Assembly (NCBI GenBank): GCA_008360955.1 | Contig: LUCM01011787.1 | Coordinates: 1-64,000, forward strand | Source: Fasciolopsis buskii | Lineage: Eukaryota; Platyhelminthes; Trematoda; Plagiorchiida; Fasciolidae | Direction of reading: 5' to 3' | DNA: 64,000 nt | Shown here: positions 55,801 through 64,000 of the stretch, piece after piece | Layout of the letters: each line of letters opens with the position of its first letter | How positions within the stretch are numbered: the first letter of the stretch is position 1 | Made by a program: the position numbers and the translations under genes | The notes under the pieces: model-generated | Databases searched by the model: none | What the model saw: the letters and a program-made list of their open reading frames with translations, nothing else | What the model was told of the DNA's origin: nothing

Positions 55801-57132
55801 AAGAGATTTTATTGATTTCCCTTCTTCGTCCGTTCTCTCTAGACAAATTTTGACGGAACACCATTATTCACTCCAGGTGGTTTGTCCAAGCGCAGTTGAT
55901 GCATGTAGTGCCCATGCCCTCACATGTGTTCACTGGCGCAGTGATTGGATGATAAGACTTTAATTATTGCTTTTAAGAACCAAAATGATTGAAACTGACC
56001 ACTGAGTGTATCTGTTCGATATGCATCAGGTTTCGTATGCGGAATCCAAAAGGTTAATTCTCTCAGTAGTTGAGTCGCCCAGGTGTATGTTCTAAACATT
56101 ATTGGAACACGAATGTTTTGAAAATGGCAGAACTTAGTGTCTACAACACGCACACCACTAAGCGAGCACTGGCAGTCGTGATTTTGTTACTGAATTACAT
56201 ACAGCTGCGGGAGGTCTCAACGAGATAGATGTTTGTAACGTGCCAGCAACAGCCAATTGCTTTCTCCCACCGGGGCAATCCGCAGTGGTGCGATTCAGCC
56301 TTCAAGTTGTCAAGTGCTCAATACAATCTGGCCAACACCAGTACATTAACAGTCGTTACGAAAGAAGACAGTCCTCTAATTGGACCTTCTCCGCACCTAT
56401 CCGATCAAACTGTTAGTAGTTTTTTCCTCTATTTTACACGTCTTTCGGTTTTCGAATTTTCATCCGTGGTTGCTTACTCCTATTAATACTAGTTTACTTT
56501 TTATATTTATTGTGCAGTGCATAGGAGGTATTTCGTAATATCTGTCGCAGCCATTGAAAGGCTGCTGAATATTATATAATTCGGCACTTGAATTTCAAAA
56601 TTCATTGTTTTGTTTTCTGACTGTCTGGAGTGAAATAAGACTTTGTATCAATAGAATCCCATTTTTTCTAGGTTTATTTGAGTTTGTTTTGAGTTAATTC
56701 AGTTTCACTTGTGCTATCTTATATTCTCTCCGTGTAACCACAAGACACTCACACCCGGTTATTTTTCTGCATGCCACAATAGGGATGTGGGGGAAATCTG
56801 GAGCCGTGTTTTCTGAAGCCTGGAGTTATTGGCAATCTGAATGCAGTCGACGACTTGCCACTGGTGAATTTGCTCATGCTGGAGGTGATGCGGAGTCAGC
56901 CGATCAAGTGCAGCTGATTATGTATGTATTATCTGGCAATCAGGCTGCCTGGGACGATCCTCGGTTGGTCGAAGCAACAGGAGGTTCGAACGGATGGTAT
57001 TTTCGCTTTGTTTCTTTCCTGTTCTACAACGATCAGATGGTGACTATTGACAGAATCGCGTTTCATCTAAACCAGTGGCTGTCTCGCACGTCAAACACAC
57101 TTGCTTCTGATATGAAAACCCCATTGGATGAG
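52698..57132 (+). CDS. NUP85: Nucleoporin Nup85, N-terminal half (five exons; continues beyond window)
   Basis: Nup85 is a scaffold subunit of the Y (Nup107-160) complex of the nuclear pore. Exons 52698-52893, 52947-53057, 53090-53199, 54033-54324 and 56783-57132 join in phase (1059 nt, 353 residues) with GT-AG introns. The product follows Nup85 layout. Near the N-terminus is GHSWGCGDRLLVY (the W-GxG-x-LLVY beta-propeller insertion strand). Then come VQYRASLAACSQEI and LELIWHLAELIFIQ, followed by FWSTVLALVLQARPHEAASLL. Further on AWSYWQSECSRRLATGEFA and YFRFVSFLFYND match the alpha-solenoid. An in-frame TAA sits directly before the ATG. The animal protein is about 650 residues, so the C-terminal half lies past 57132, and I see no further exon before 64000. 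The duplicated exon 4 (55324-55615) is treated as artefact. Confidence 0.85.
52947..53057 (+). CDS. NUP85: NUP85 exon 2
   Basis: Flanked by a 53-nt intron (52894-52946, GTAAGG...TTTCAG) and a 32-nt intron (53058-53089, GTAAGC...CCCAG). It encodes DVFYNVENNTDPEKF, then VQYRASLAACSQEILHFL, matching the SKNYRSVI+ACMEEM region of animal Nup85. Skipping it would drop a conserved helix. Confidence 0.75.
53090..53199 (+). CDS. NUP85: NUP85 exon 3
   Basis: It encodes LNEQLDEPKAMHLAAECELV and then QNLELIWHLAELIFIQ, ending in phase 0 at CAG|GTAAAT. Its 3' boundary coincides with the start of the false duplication. Confidence 0.85.
53386..53455 (-). mobile_element. tRNA-like SINE head in NUP85 intron 3
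   Basis: On the minus strand this 70-nt stretch begins GCCCGCTAGCGTAATGGC and ends AGTTCGGGC, so its ends pair (GCCCG/CGGGC). It has a box-A-like TGGCTAAGGCG, an anticodon-like ACTCAGAA and a box B GGGTTCGCGTC. The stems are imperfect, so this is a tRNA-derived SINE head or tRNA pseudogene rather than a functional tRNA. A copy lies at 54677-54746 within the false duplication. Confidence 0.6.
53566..53660. repeat. Perfect 25-bp inverted repeat with 45-nt spacer
   Basis: Left arm 53566-53590 (GATGACTTCTCTGCAGGTAG + CCTAA) and right arm 53636-53660 are perfect reverse complements. It could be a small foldback element. It is repeated at 54857-54951 in the false duplication. Confidence 0.85.
54033..54324 (+). 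CDS. NUP85: NUP85 exon 4 (first copy)
   Basis: Acceptor TTTCTCCCAG at 54023-54032. It encodes AFPPGYLTYSLCNWFYIQ...CPERDERFWSTVLALVLQ and ends ...ASQARTK plus one base at AAGG|GTAGGT. It is 292 nt long, not a multiple of three. Confidence 0.85.
54451..54489. other. Assembly N followed by Nextera mate-pair junction adapter
   Basis: An N at 54451, then CTGTCTCTTATACACATCT (54452-54470) and its reverse complement AGATGTGTATAAGAGACAG (54471-54489). The 19-mer is the Tn5 mosaic end used in Nextera kits. The head-to-head 38-mer is the circularisation junction of Nextera mate-pair libraries. It is not biological. Confidence 0.97.
54490..55741 (+). repeat. False tandem duplication, second copy
   Basis: Copy of 53199-54450 placed after the adapter. 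After 55741 the unique sequence AACAGATGTTAAATTAC continues the intron. Confidence 0.9.
55324..55615 (+). CDS. NUP85: NUP85 exon 4, duplicated copy (assembly artefact)
   Basis: Apparently identical to 54033-54324, shifted by 1291 bp. Including both copies in one transcript would break the reading frame because the exon is 292 nt. See the junction adapter at 54452-54489. Confidence 0.85.
55742..56782 (+). other. NUP85 intron 4 (true unique part)
   Basis: There is no supported exon. An open stretch at about 56180-56412 (no ATG, frame giving LPPGQSAVVRFSLQVVKC) and another at 55850-55965 (HHYSLQVVCPSAVDACSAH) look protein-like and share SLQVV. Neither fits the Nup85 alignment or phase, so they are more likely old repeat coding relics. 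Confidence 0.4.
56783..57132 (+). CDS. NUP85: NUP85 exon 5
   Basis: Acceptor CACAATAG at 56775-56782. The first two bases complete a Gly codon with exon 4. It encodes MWGKSGAVFSEAWSYWQSEC, then the helices QVQLIMYVLSGNQAAWDD and GWYFRFVSFLFYNDQMVTID, ending DE in phase 0 at GAG|GTAAAT. It matches the LKWxHWHEECxRYL...LLKIMLGDEAAL...WYHFLVTRLLYSNP region of animal Nup85. Confidence 0.85.
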
Positions 57133-57639
57133 GTAAATTATGAGCGCGACACTTGAGCCACTTTCTCCTAGCCATTGGCTACCTGAGCTCAGTAAACCCT
57201 GCTGGTTCAGTAGAACGGGTTTTCTTGCGTATTCACGATTTGTTATCTGAATGAAGTACATATGCTAATCTTAAAGATTCATGTAATACCGGTTCATTTC
57301 CGTTGTTATAACCAGTTAGCCTTTCATTGTTGATGTCGAAGGAAATAAGACCAATAGATTCATCGTATATCATCTATCGTCTGATCAACTAAAATTATTA
57401 ACGCTTGTGAGAGGGAATTCGGCTTTTTTGAGACGAAAACGAAACCTTTAAGCTGTGCTACAGATGTGGAAAGCGTAATCCAAACACTTTGTACATCCAC
57501 GTGAAACTGGGGTTTTATTTATTCTTAATGAATTCCATAACGAAACACCCTTTCGTAGAGAAGTATTCGAACTCCGATTCGACCAGGGTAATCGCGGATA
57601 TATGTCCTCACCACTCCTGTCACGGATGCACTCAATTAC
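57133..57639 (+). other. NUP85 intron 5, start
   Basis: It opens with donor GTAAAT; no gene is seen. Confidence 0.5.
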
Positions 57640-58990
57640 TGCGTCCTTGTGCATGTAGGTACATTCCCTACTTCTGGAGACCCGTATTCGTTGTTTCTGT
57701 TCCCAAACCCAGCAGGTCCAATACTCTAGCCGAACGTTTTCGTTCCATCGCTCCTACATTATGCGGTCTTAAGCCAACGGGATGTTCCGTTCAGAGATGT
57801 AAAACTTTTCCCGTTAGTGTGCCCGATGATCCCCTTCAATTTGCCCACAAGCCAAACAGGTTCACTGCAGATGCTGCAGATTCCCCGGCTCATCATAACA
57901 CCAAATCCTTGAATGCATCTGCCACATCTGTCTGATGCTCTTTCGTAGATTTATCCTATGCCCTCGACTCCATTCCAAGGTCCTTACTCCTCCACAAACT
58001 AGAGGATTTCGACTGTCCCAACTACCCGCTGGAATGGCTGTCAGGCTACTTCACCAACAGAACTCAGCGCACAAGATTGGGTCGAGAACTATCTGCATCG
58101 TCTCCAACGAGCTGTTTTTTCTTCCTGTTTGTTTTCGACATTATTGAACTATCAACGAGTTTCCCCATTCAGTTGTTTAAGTACCTCGATTCTGTTGTCT
58201 CCTTCGGTCCATTTATAAAATCGAGGACTTTTCCGACTTATCCCTCATTCAAAATTTCTCTGTTCGTTCTGCTTTAGATATTAATTTGTCAGAGTACATC
58301 CAATGATTGTTTGTTTTCTCGGTCTGCTTACCTGTCTGATCTTTGTTCCATTAATGCAAAGCCACTGACTAGGGTAGATTCTGTTAAATACTCGGGAACC
58401 ACACGACGAAAACTTGAGATAATCTTCCCACATCTCTAATTGGATAGAGAAACTTAGGAGACTGTCTTTTCACATAAAAAACTAGCACTCCCAGGTTAGA
58501 CAAACCTCTCTCTTTTTGTTTAGTAATGTTTTTTCCACATTTCTCTTGTTTTTCTGCCGGTTTATTGAAGAAAGTCCCTGAGACCTGTCAATTGTCAGTG
58601 ATATATCTTCCACAGTGCCGAAGAAATGGTATACCAATCAGTGTGACATATATCTTTCTGCGTGTGAAAAACTTATGCGTAAAATTCTTCCGAGTTCTTA
58701 TTCTCTACACAACTATCTTTTTAATTGCTGCTCTCACATGTCAACACGTTCTACGTTCCGCCACTAACCCTACGACATAAGTACCTATAGGAACTCCACT
58801 TTTCCTTACTTATCCCGAATTCTTGCTAATCGGGAGGAGTTCATTGCTGGCTTTTACTAGATTCTCTCGTAACTGTATTTTTCTTGTTTTTTTTACTGTT
58901 TAAATCGATGATAAGTGCATCCACTTTTTGACTGAAATGCGGTCATCTGTGTACGCAACAGTCCATACAAATACAATACTGATGTCTTAG
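57640..58990 (+). mobile_element. CR1/Jockey-like LINE, reverse transcriptase to 3' UTR (decayed), in NUP85 intron 5
   Basis: In shifting + frames: FWRPVFVVSVPKPSRSNTLA and ERFRSIAPTLCGLK (fingers). Then DPLQFAHKPNRFTADAADSPAHH (57830-57900), LDSIPRSLLLHKLEDFDCPNY and LEWLSGYFTNRTQRTRLG (57950-58080). Then LQRAVFSSCLFSTLLN follows in the place of PQGAVLSPFLFSxYxND. The YADD site itself is deleted or unrecognisable. The thumb starts at about 58366 with LTRVDSVKYSGTT, the same string as LTRVDSVKYLGVT in the copy at 8640-9760. The 3' UTR ends near 58975 with a block similar to 9695-9755. It is a 5'-truncated dead member of that family. Confidence 0.8.
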
Positions 58991-61900
58991 ATTCCGATCG
59001 TTTCCCTGTAGCACCATTTGCTCTAGAGCAAAACGAGCAAAAATATTGGCCTAAGAAAGAAAAATTACGAAGTTTAAAAGGGTATCGGAAAATAAACATT
59101 TGACTAATAGGCTTAGCCTGGAGAGACACGTGGCTTCAACAAACAGCCAGAAGACCGTCAGACTAGTTTAGTACTAAGGTCTTCCGGTGAAACAATTCAC
59201 GTTCACATTCCTTCCGGTTATCGAGTTGTGCACAAGGTTTTCTCGATAAGTGAGCCGTCCCCGTCGGGTTTGATTGTCAGTTCAGTTCATGCAGCTAATA
59301 CACTCGCACTGGAATGCTGAAGTTTTCACTGCTACCTCGCGACAATTTCTGCTCAGTAAGGAATTGAACAAACAAATAGAAGTTCATATATTAGTGTCAG
59401 AAGTCGAACAATCGGTCGCTGTTTTTGGTACGATCACTCGGTCTTCTTGATGCTAGCTTGAATTGCTTCCTTCCTAACCAAATAAAAATGATATCTGTCT
59501 CACCAATCAACACGTGTGTCTGTTTAGTCTTGTGTGGATGAGTAAACAGGAATTTCAAACGGTACAACTGGTTTCGCGGTATCGCCATGTATATATATAT
59601 ATATATAACATATATATATATAATATATATCCGCACTATACTTTATACTAACACTTTCCGCTCCGGTACGCAACAGTATCAGGAACAAACCACTTCCTTT
59701 TTCCTTTCATTCACTGTGAGGTGGCAAAGCTTTCCGACAATAAGGCATAACGACTGGTGTTAGCTTACTGGCGGACATGCTAGAAACTTAGTCGATATAA
59801 CATTTTAGCCATAAAATTCACCCCAACCATAACCGCATCACGAGCTCGATAGGGAAAACATAGTGAGATTCATTCACAACAATTGGACATGTATTGCCAG
59901 TATTGCAGCATTGATGGTCATTGGTAGTCAATGGCCATTTTAACGTAACATCCAAAAACTCCAGTATGGAACTATTTTTACCCTCTACACCAGGAAGTTC
60001 TAGAAATTCGACACTAACATTTGCTGCTTAGGTAGCTCATTAAATTGTCATACCATGTTGTTATATGAACCATGCTCTAGAGCTAAGCGTACTTGTGCAT
60101 GACTTCCGCCAACTTGGAATAAAATTTCTCTACTCAGTGTTACATGTCTACTAAAATCTGGCGGAGTGTAACATGGGGCTGCTTCCGGGGGAATTGATGT
60201 TTTTCTGTACTGTCTATTTTCCTAGAAATAATTAAATGCCTCCTTGAACACGAAGACAAATTTTCCTCTGTTCATAGTTGATTCTGTTTTGATTCGCTGA
60301 AAAAGTTTCACTCATTTTTTCATGCAAGAGTGACCAATTTAAATGGACGTTTTTTCTGAAAAAAGTTCTACTAGAAATGTCTATTCGGTAGCGTTTTACA
60401 GGTCAGCGCTTACAATACATCTATCAGGTTAAGTAATACGTTGCTGAATTAGCGCGCTCACCATTTTCTATCACTGCACAAGATTGATTATATTTCCTGA
60501 TTTGTTCTGCCTTTAGTCGATTCCCCGTACCTGCTGACACTTGAAGCATTTAGATATTCTTCCTCCATATTCGAATAAGGCTGTATGAAATATGGGCGAT
60601 TATCCGTATCTGGATTGAAGAAAAGTCCTATCGTCGAATTCCAATAAGGATACAAATAACTGTTCACGTTGAATGCGATTGGTTTCCTACTTCGAAGGCT
60701 TGCGTTTGGCGTAGTTCCTTCGTTTAGTTTTGCACAGATGGCGGTCTTGCTTAGTTTAAAACGCTGAATATGCTTGGGCACAAAAATTTAACTTAAGCAA
60801 TGTTTTTTAAGCAGTTCATTATCTCCCACATTGAGCTACGAAACCACTTCACCGTCTCTAGTTTATTGCTCCATTATCACGATCTACATGATCAGCTTGG
60901 CTGATTTTGACGCAAGGCCGTGATCTCTCCCAAATGAAAATTATCCTGTCCAAGAGCGACAGGATATATCCCAGTTAGTGTGAAATATCCTAGTGAATAA
61001 ATGATCACCTTTGGCCTTCAAACACTTGCGTACGGGTGGGTAGAATATTTGATAAAGTAAATGCTTCTGTCGAGTAACCAAGGTTGTTAACATTTGTGAT
61101 TGTGCATTAAAATAAATCCTAGGACCCTTCCAAACAAATTTATTAAATTTTCATACTCCACTAAGGCTCCTTTTTTCATGTACAGACGAGTTTACTGTGC
61201 TAACCACAGTCACTCATGTTTAACTGGCTTTATCAGAGTCTGTATACAGATGCAAAAAAGAGGAATCTCTAAATAAATTCATAATACTTCCTGACACTTC
61301 TTCTATCCTCCTAAATGCCTTATAGGAGACTTAGTTTAACTGCCGTAGTGCACATCCAAATGTTATCACGTCAATATCGCAGAAATCTGAAACTGACTGA
61401 CGGTGATTAAACTGTGGACATCACGGTATTTCAACTTGAAGTTCCAATCTGTCCACTGTCGGTCGACTTTCTCACTTGACCGTGGTCGCCTTCCTGAAAA
61501 TGATGTCTTGTTGTTTCATTAATAATGGGAACAAAAAGTGGAAGAAAAGCGACGTTCTGCAAGTTTTCTGTGTGCGCAACCACATTTCTGATACCGGGTC
61601 ACACCTAGTGAGGTGTAGTTAATCATATGACAAAACCCCTAATTTGCTTAAATAGACTCTTGCTAGGACAGAGTTCATCTTCATGTCAGCCCAATACTGT
61701 CGTAGTATTTGCACTTCAAAGACAAACACGTCCCAAATATTTGTACACTGTGACTGAAGTCGTTTGAGATAGCTTTCCTTTTTCTTCGGTCCACATTCAA
61801 AGACTCAACCTCGTCCGTAGATCCTAGGCCGGACATATTGTTACCTGCCCAGATATCAGTTGCACTATCCTTTCAGGATGATGAAACTTTCTTCTTGATC

Positions 61901-63099
61901 AATTCAACTGAAGAGTGAAAAAATGCGAAAAGATAGGGTTTCGATTAGGGACTCGGAAGACAAATCACCGTGGACATAAATGCATTTCCAACTGTTTACA
62001 TACGGGGACTAGGGAGGTGAACGCATATCTAAGATGTTTGCTGGTGATTGACACTTCCAGAAAGTTGAATGGTCTAATGTTTCTAACGTCATGATATAAG
62101 AGAGAAGGAAAATCTTTATTCATAACGGAAAGCATCGTTTCTTCTGGGTCTGTGTTCAGCACTTATGTGCCATCCCTGTTCGACGAGAGGATCGATTCGT
62201 ACTTAGCCTTGAATTTTTGTATTCTTTGTAACATTATCCGTGAGCGTTCGACTCAGTCGATCGAATAATTTCGTCTCACGGAAACTATTTTGTCGTGTTT
62301 TCTATCCACGGTAATTCATTTTTTGCTGGTTGAAGTTAATTAATTGACAATCAGAATATTTGACATTAACAGTTTACTAATGATTAATGATCAGGAAACT
62401 GGAGGATTTCCATTTAGGAAAGATTTTGGTTTTTATTAAATTAACCTTGCATCGAGGTCATTCAAACGAGGTCACTTTCGTTGACTCCAGTTTTGTTGAA
62501 TGTGGAAGGTAAGGGTTGCGTTGCACATTCAATATCGATGACCTCAGCGCTGAATTAATTGAACCGGTCACATTCACTCGGTCATCACATCTCTCTCCGT
62601 TGATTCAAACTAGAGGATTTACCCAACTGACTGATCTTTAAATTGCTTGCGTCGTCCAGGTGGGTGTTATGATAAATTCGCCCTTTCTATCTCCGTGTTT
62701 CAAATACGGTACCCTCGATATCTAAAGTCATAATGTCTGAAAAATAACATTTAGTTCATTTTACACTCCATCTCGATGGAAATCTACGATGAGTGCTGCT
62801 GTTTCAAATAAACCTTTGTCAATCGTTCCTCCCAAAAGATTGTTTCATTACCTTTTCTAGACTTGTTTGAAACTGGTTAAACTCCATAACGAGCCGCATC
62901 TAGGCACGCAGTGGTTTCAATCAGTTTCTTGTAGTCCGCCGGTAAAACCAATAGAATTAGTATGGAAGTTTTTATTAAGCCTGTGAGATCCATATTTATT
63001 TTTTATACCTCTAATTTTGATTCCGTCCCGTGATCAGTTACTTCAGAAAATACTATTATCATTATCCTTCTTATTTGTTGACATGAGTTATGGACTGCT
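58991..63099. other. AT-rich intron sequence without recognisable gene
   Basis: Only short frames. There is one AT microsatellite at 59590-59631. I looked for the next Nup85 exons (the helix with NWWxxAHLTDLL) and found none. Confidence 0.5.
59590..59631. repeat. (TA)n microsatellite
   Basis: A run of TATATA with two single-base interruptions (AACA and TAATA). Confidence 0.95.
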
Positions 63100-63640
63100 T
63101 TCGTGGATGTATCCAAGACAACGTTTAGATTTAAATTGTCTGAATTCTCAACTGCTAATTCGGGTCATATTCAATAAACTGTTCTATTGTTCCTTTTCTT
63201 TGGCAATTCATTTGGTACCGTGGTTGGTTGTGCAAACGATGTGATCATGTACCATCCGGAATTAGCTGATAACGACCTCAGCGGTCTTTCTCCTAACTTT
63301 AAAAATAACATGGGGTTTGTGTGAACAACCTTCCCCTTGGGTGTTCCAAATGTTCCGAATGTACGGCCACCTTGTTTCTTTCTTCCTCCCTCGACGATTC
63401 TTGCACTCTTTATGTTTATCTAACTATAGTTGAGTGCATCAAATACCTTAGAGTTTCTTCATGCTGCCGTGTTCACTGGCCTTCATGCACTACCAATTCT
63501 ATGTCCACATTACCTCCCTCTCTTTTCCAATTTGAAAACTCAGGCAATCTTGCCTTAAGTCTACCGTTACTTCCTTCGTCGTTTCTCAATGTATCTCAAT
63601 AGTCTCACGCTACTGAACCACCTATTATCTACACTGGGCC
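63100..63640 (+). mobile_element. LINE reverse-transcriptase remnant (palm/thumb)
   Basis: A + frame at about 63195-63320 gives FGNSFGTVVGCANDVIMYHPE, where CANDVIM stands for the catalytic YADDxxM (first Asp lost). The frame 63321-63602 gives CSKCSECTATLFLSSSLDD and IVECIKYLRVSSCCRVHWPS, corresponding to SKCxxLxxS...VxxIKYLGVxxxxxxxWxxH. Stops separate the two. It is a different copy, perhaps a different family, from the one starting at 63740. Confidence 0.6.
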
Positions 63641-63739
63641 AGTAAATTAAAGCATGACATTTTTTGCCAGGGTGTCGTTTTGATTAGTCTTGTTATTCTC
63701 CACCTTTATTGTTGAACTGGTTAACCTCGCATGTGTCAT

Positions 63740-64000
63740 AAACCAAAGTGCATTAGAAAAATTCTTTTAAGATTTTCAATGACCGTTTCCATCCTGCTCT
63801 GTTTAAGTATGCTGTTGATGTTGCTCTCTCTCAAGCCGTTTCGAACAACAATGATTTTCAAACTTTTTCCAACAACCTATCTTCTGTTTGCGATTTCTCT
63901 GCACCAGCTGGTTTAAATCTCGACACATCCAAATGTTTCGAATGCCTGTTCTCTCTTTCTCTCTCGGTCAGCCTACCCTTCTGAAACATCTTTCATCAGC
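63740..64000 (+). mobile_element. CR1/Jockey-like LINE, RT palm region (runs off window)
   Basis: A + frame gives LFKYAVDVALSQAVSNNNDF (YADD reduced to YAVD), then NNLSSVCDFSAPAGLNLDTS and KCFECLFSLSL. Bases 63830-64000 align without gaps of note to 8860-9010, where the peptide is LNLDTSKFFECLFSLSL. Same family as the copy at 8640-9760. Confidence 0.8.

Noticed and set aside
60488..60781. Next NUP85 exon or antisense gene in the long intron
   Set aside because: Minus-strand frame with no similarity to Nup85 or any family I know; no fitting splice sites.
1..64000. CRISPR arrays, bacterial operons, rRNA genes
   Set aside because: No regularly spaced repeats, no gene clusters with ribosome binding sites, and no rRNA-like conserved blocks; all content is eukaryotic and retroelement-like.

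Overview
This is a repeat-rich eukaryotic window. It most likely comes from a parasitic flatworm, probably a trematode. Three things point that way. Its retroelement mix is RTE-like and CR1/Jockey-like LINEs, Ty3/Gypsy elements and Penelope-like elements with a GIY-YIG domain. Its tRNA-derived SINEs are of more than one kind. Its one recognisable host gene has very short 5' introns (53 and 32 nt) followed by long 3' introns, a size pattern known from flukes. There are no bacterial operons, no CRISPR array and no intact rRNA or tRNA gene. The species assignment is inference.

Host gene: the N-terminal half of a nucleoporin Nup85 (Nup107-160 / Y-complex subunit) runs on the + strand from an ATG at 52698 through five exons to 57132. 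It then enters an intron that continues beyond the window. The exons join in phase and give about 353 residues that follow the Nup85 layout.

Assembly error inside that gene: positions 54452-54489 hold a 38-bp head-to-head pair of the 19-bp Tn5/Nextera mosaic end, next to a single N. This is the Nextera mate-pair junction adapter. It separates two apparently identical 1252-bp copies (53199-54450 and 54490-55741). The fourth Nup85 exon therefore appears twice, and the second copy is almost certainly false.

Layout of the rest: 1-5705 is bounded by 108-bp terminal inverted repeats (95 bp perfect) around a decayed interior. 8640-9760 is a CR1/Jockey-like LINE tail. 13010-13300 is a Penelope-like GIY-YIG remnant. 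14143-15110 (-) is a Ty3/Gypsy RNase H-to-integrase remnant. 16290-16745 and 18290-19300 are LINE reverse-transcriptase (RT) remnants. 24585-24930 (-) and 26136-26530 (-) are weaker LINE endonuclease and Gypsy remnants. 27700-28165 is a clear Penelope-like C-terminus. 29880-30540 and 31190-33945 are two CR1-like LINEs, the second reaching from endonuclease to C-terminus. 36695-39290 and 42190-45270 are two RTE-like LINE copies with strikingly patchy mutual identity. 46500-47490 holds two further RTE pieces in opposite orientation. 49270-49610 is a LINE endonuclease piece. 50300-51540 (-) is a Ty3/Gypsy LTR-leader-gag-RT deletion derivative. 57640-58990, 63100-63640 and 63740-64000 are LINEs in or after the long Nup85 intron.

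Nearly every open frame outside Nup85 is a broken retroelement fragment or an unrecognised frame, probably chance. Most of 1-51 kb is an old nested retroelement deposit. I found no convincing new functional system. The most actionable observations are the mate-pair junction artefact, the mosaic identity between the two RTE copies, the TIR-bounded segment at the left edge, and the 32-nt intron.
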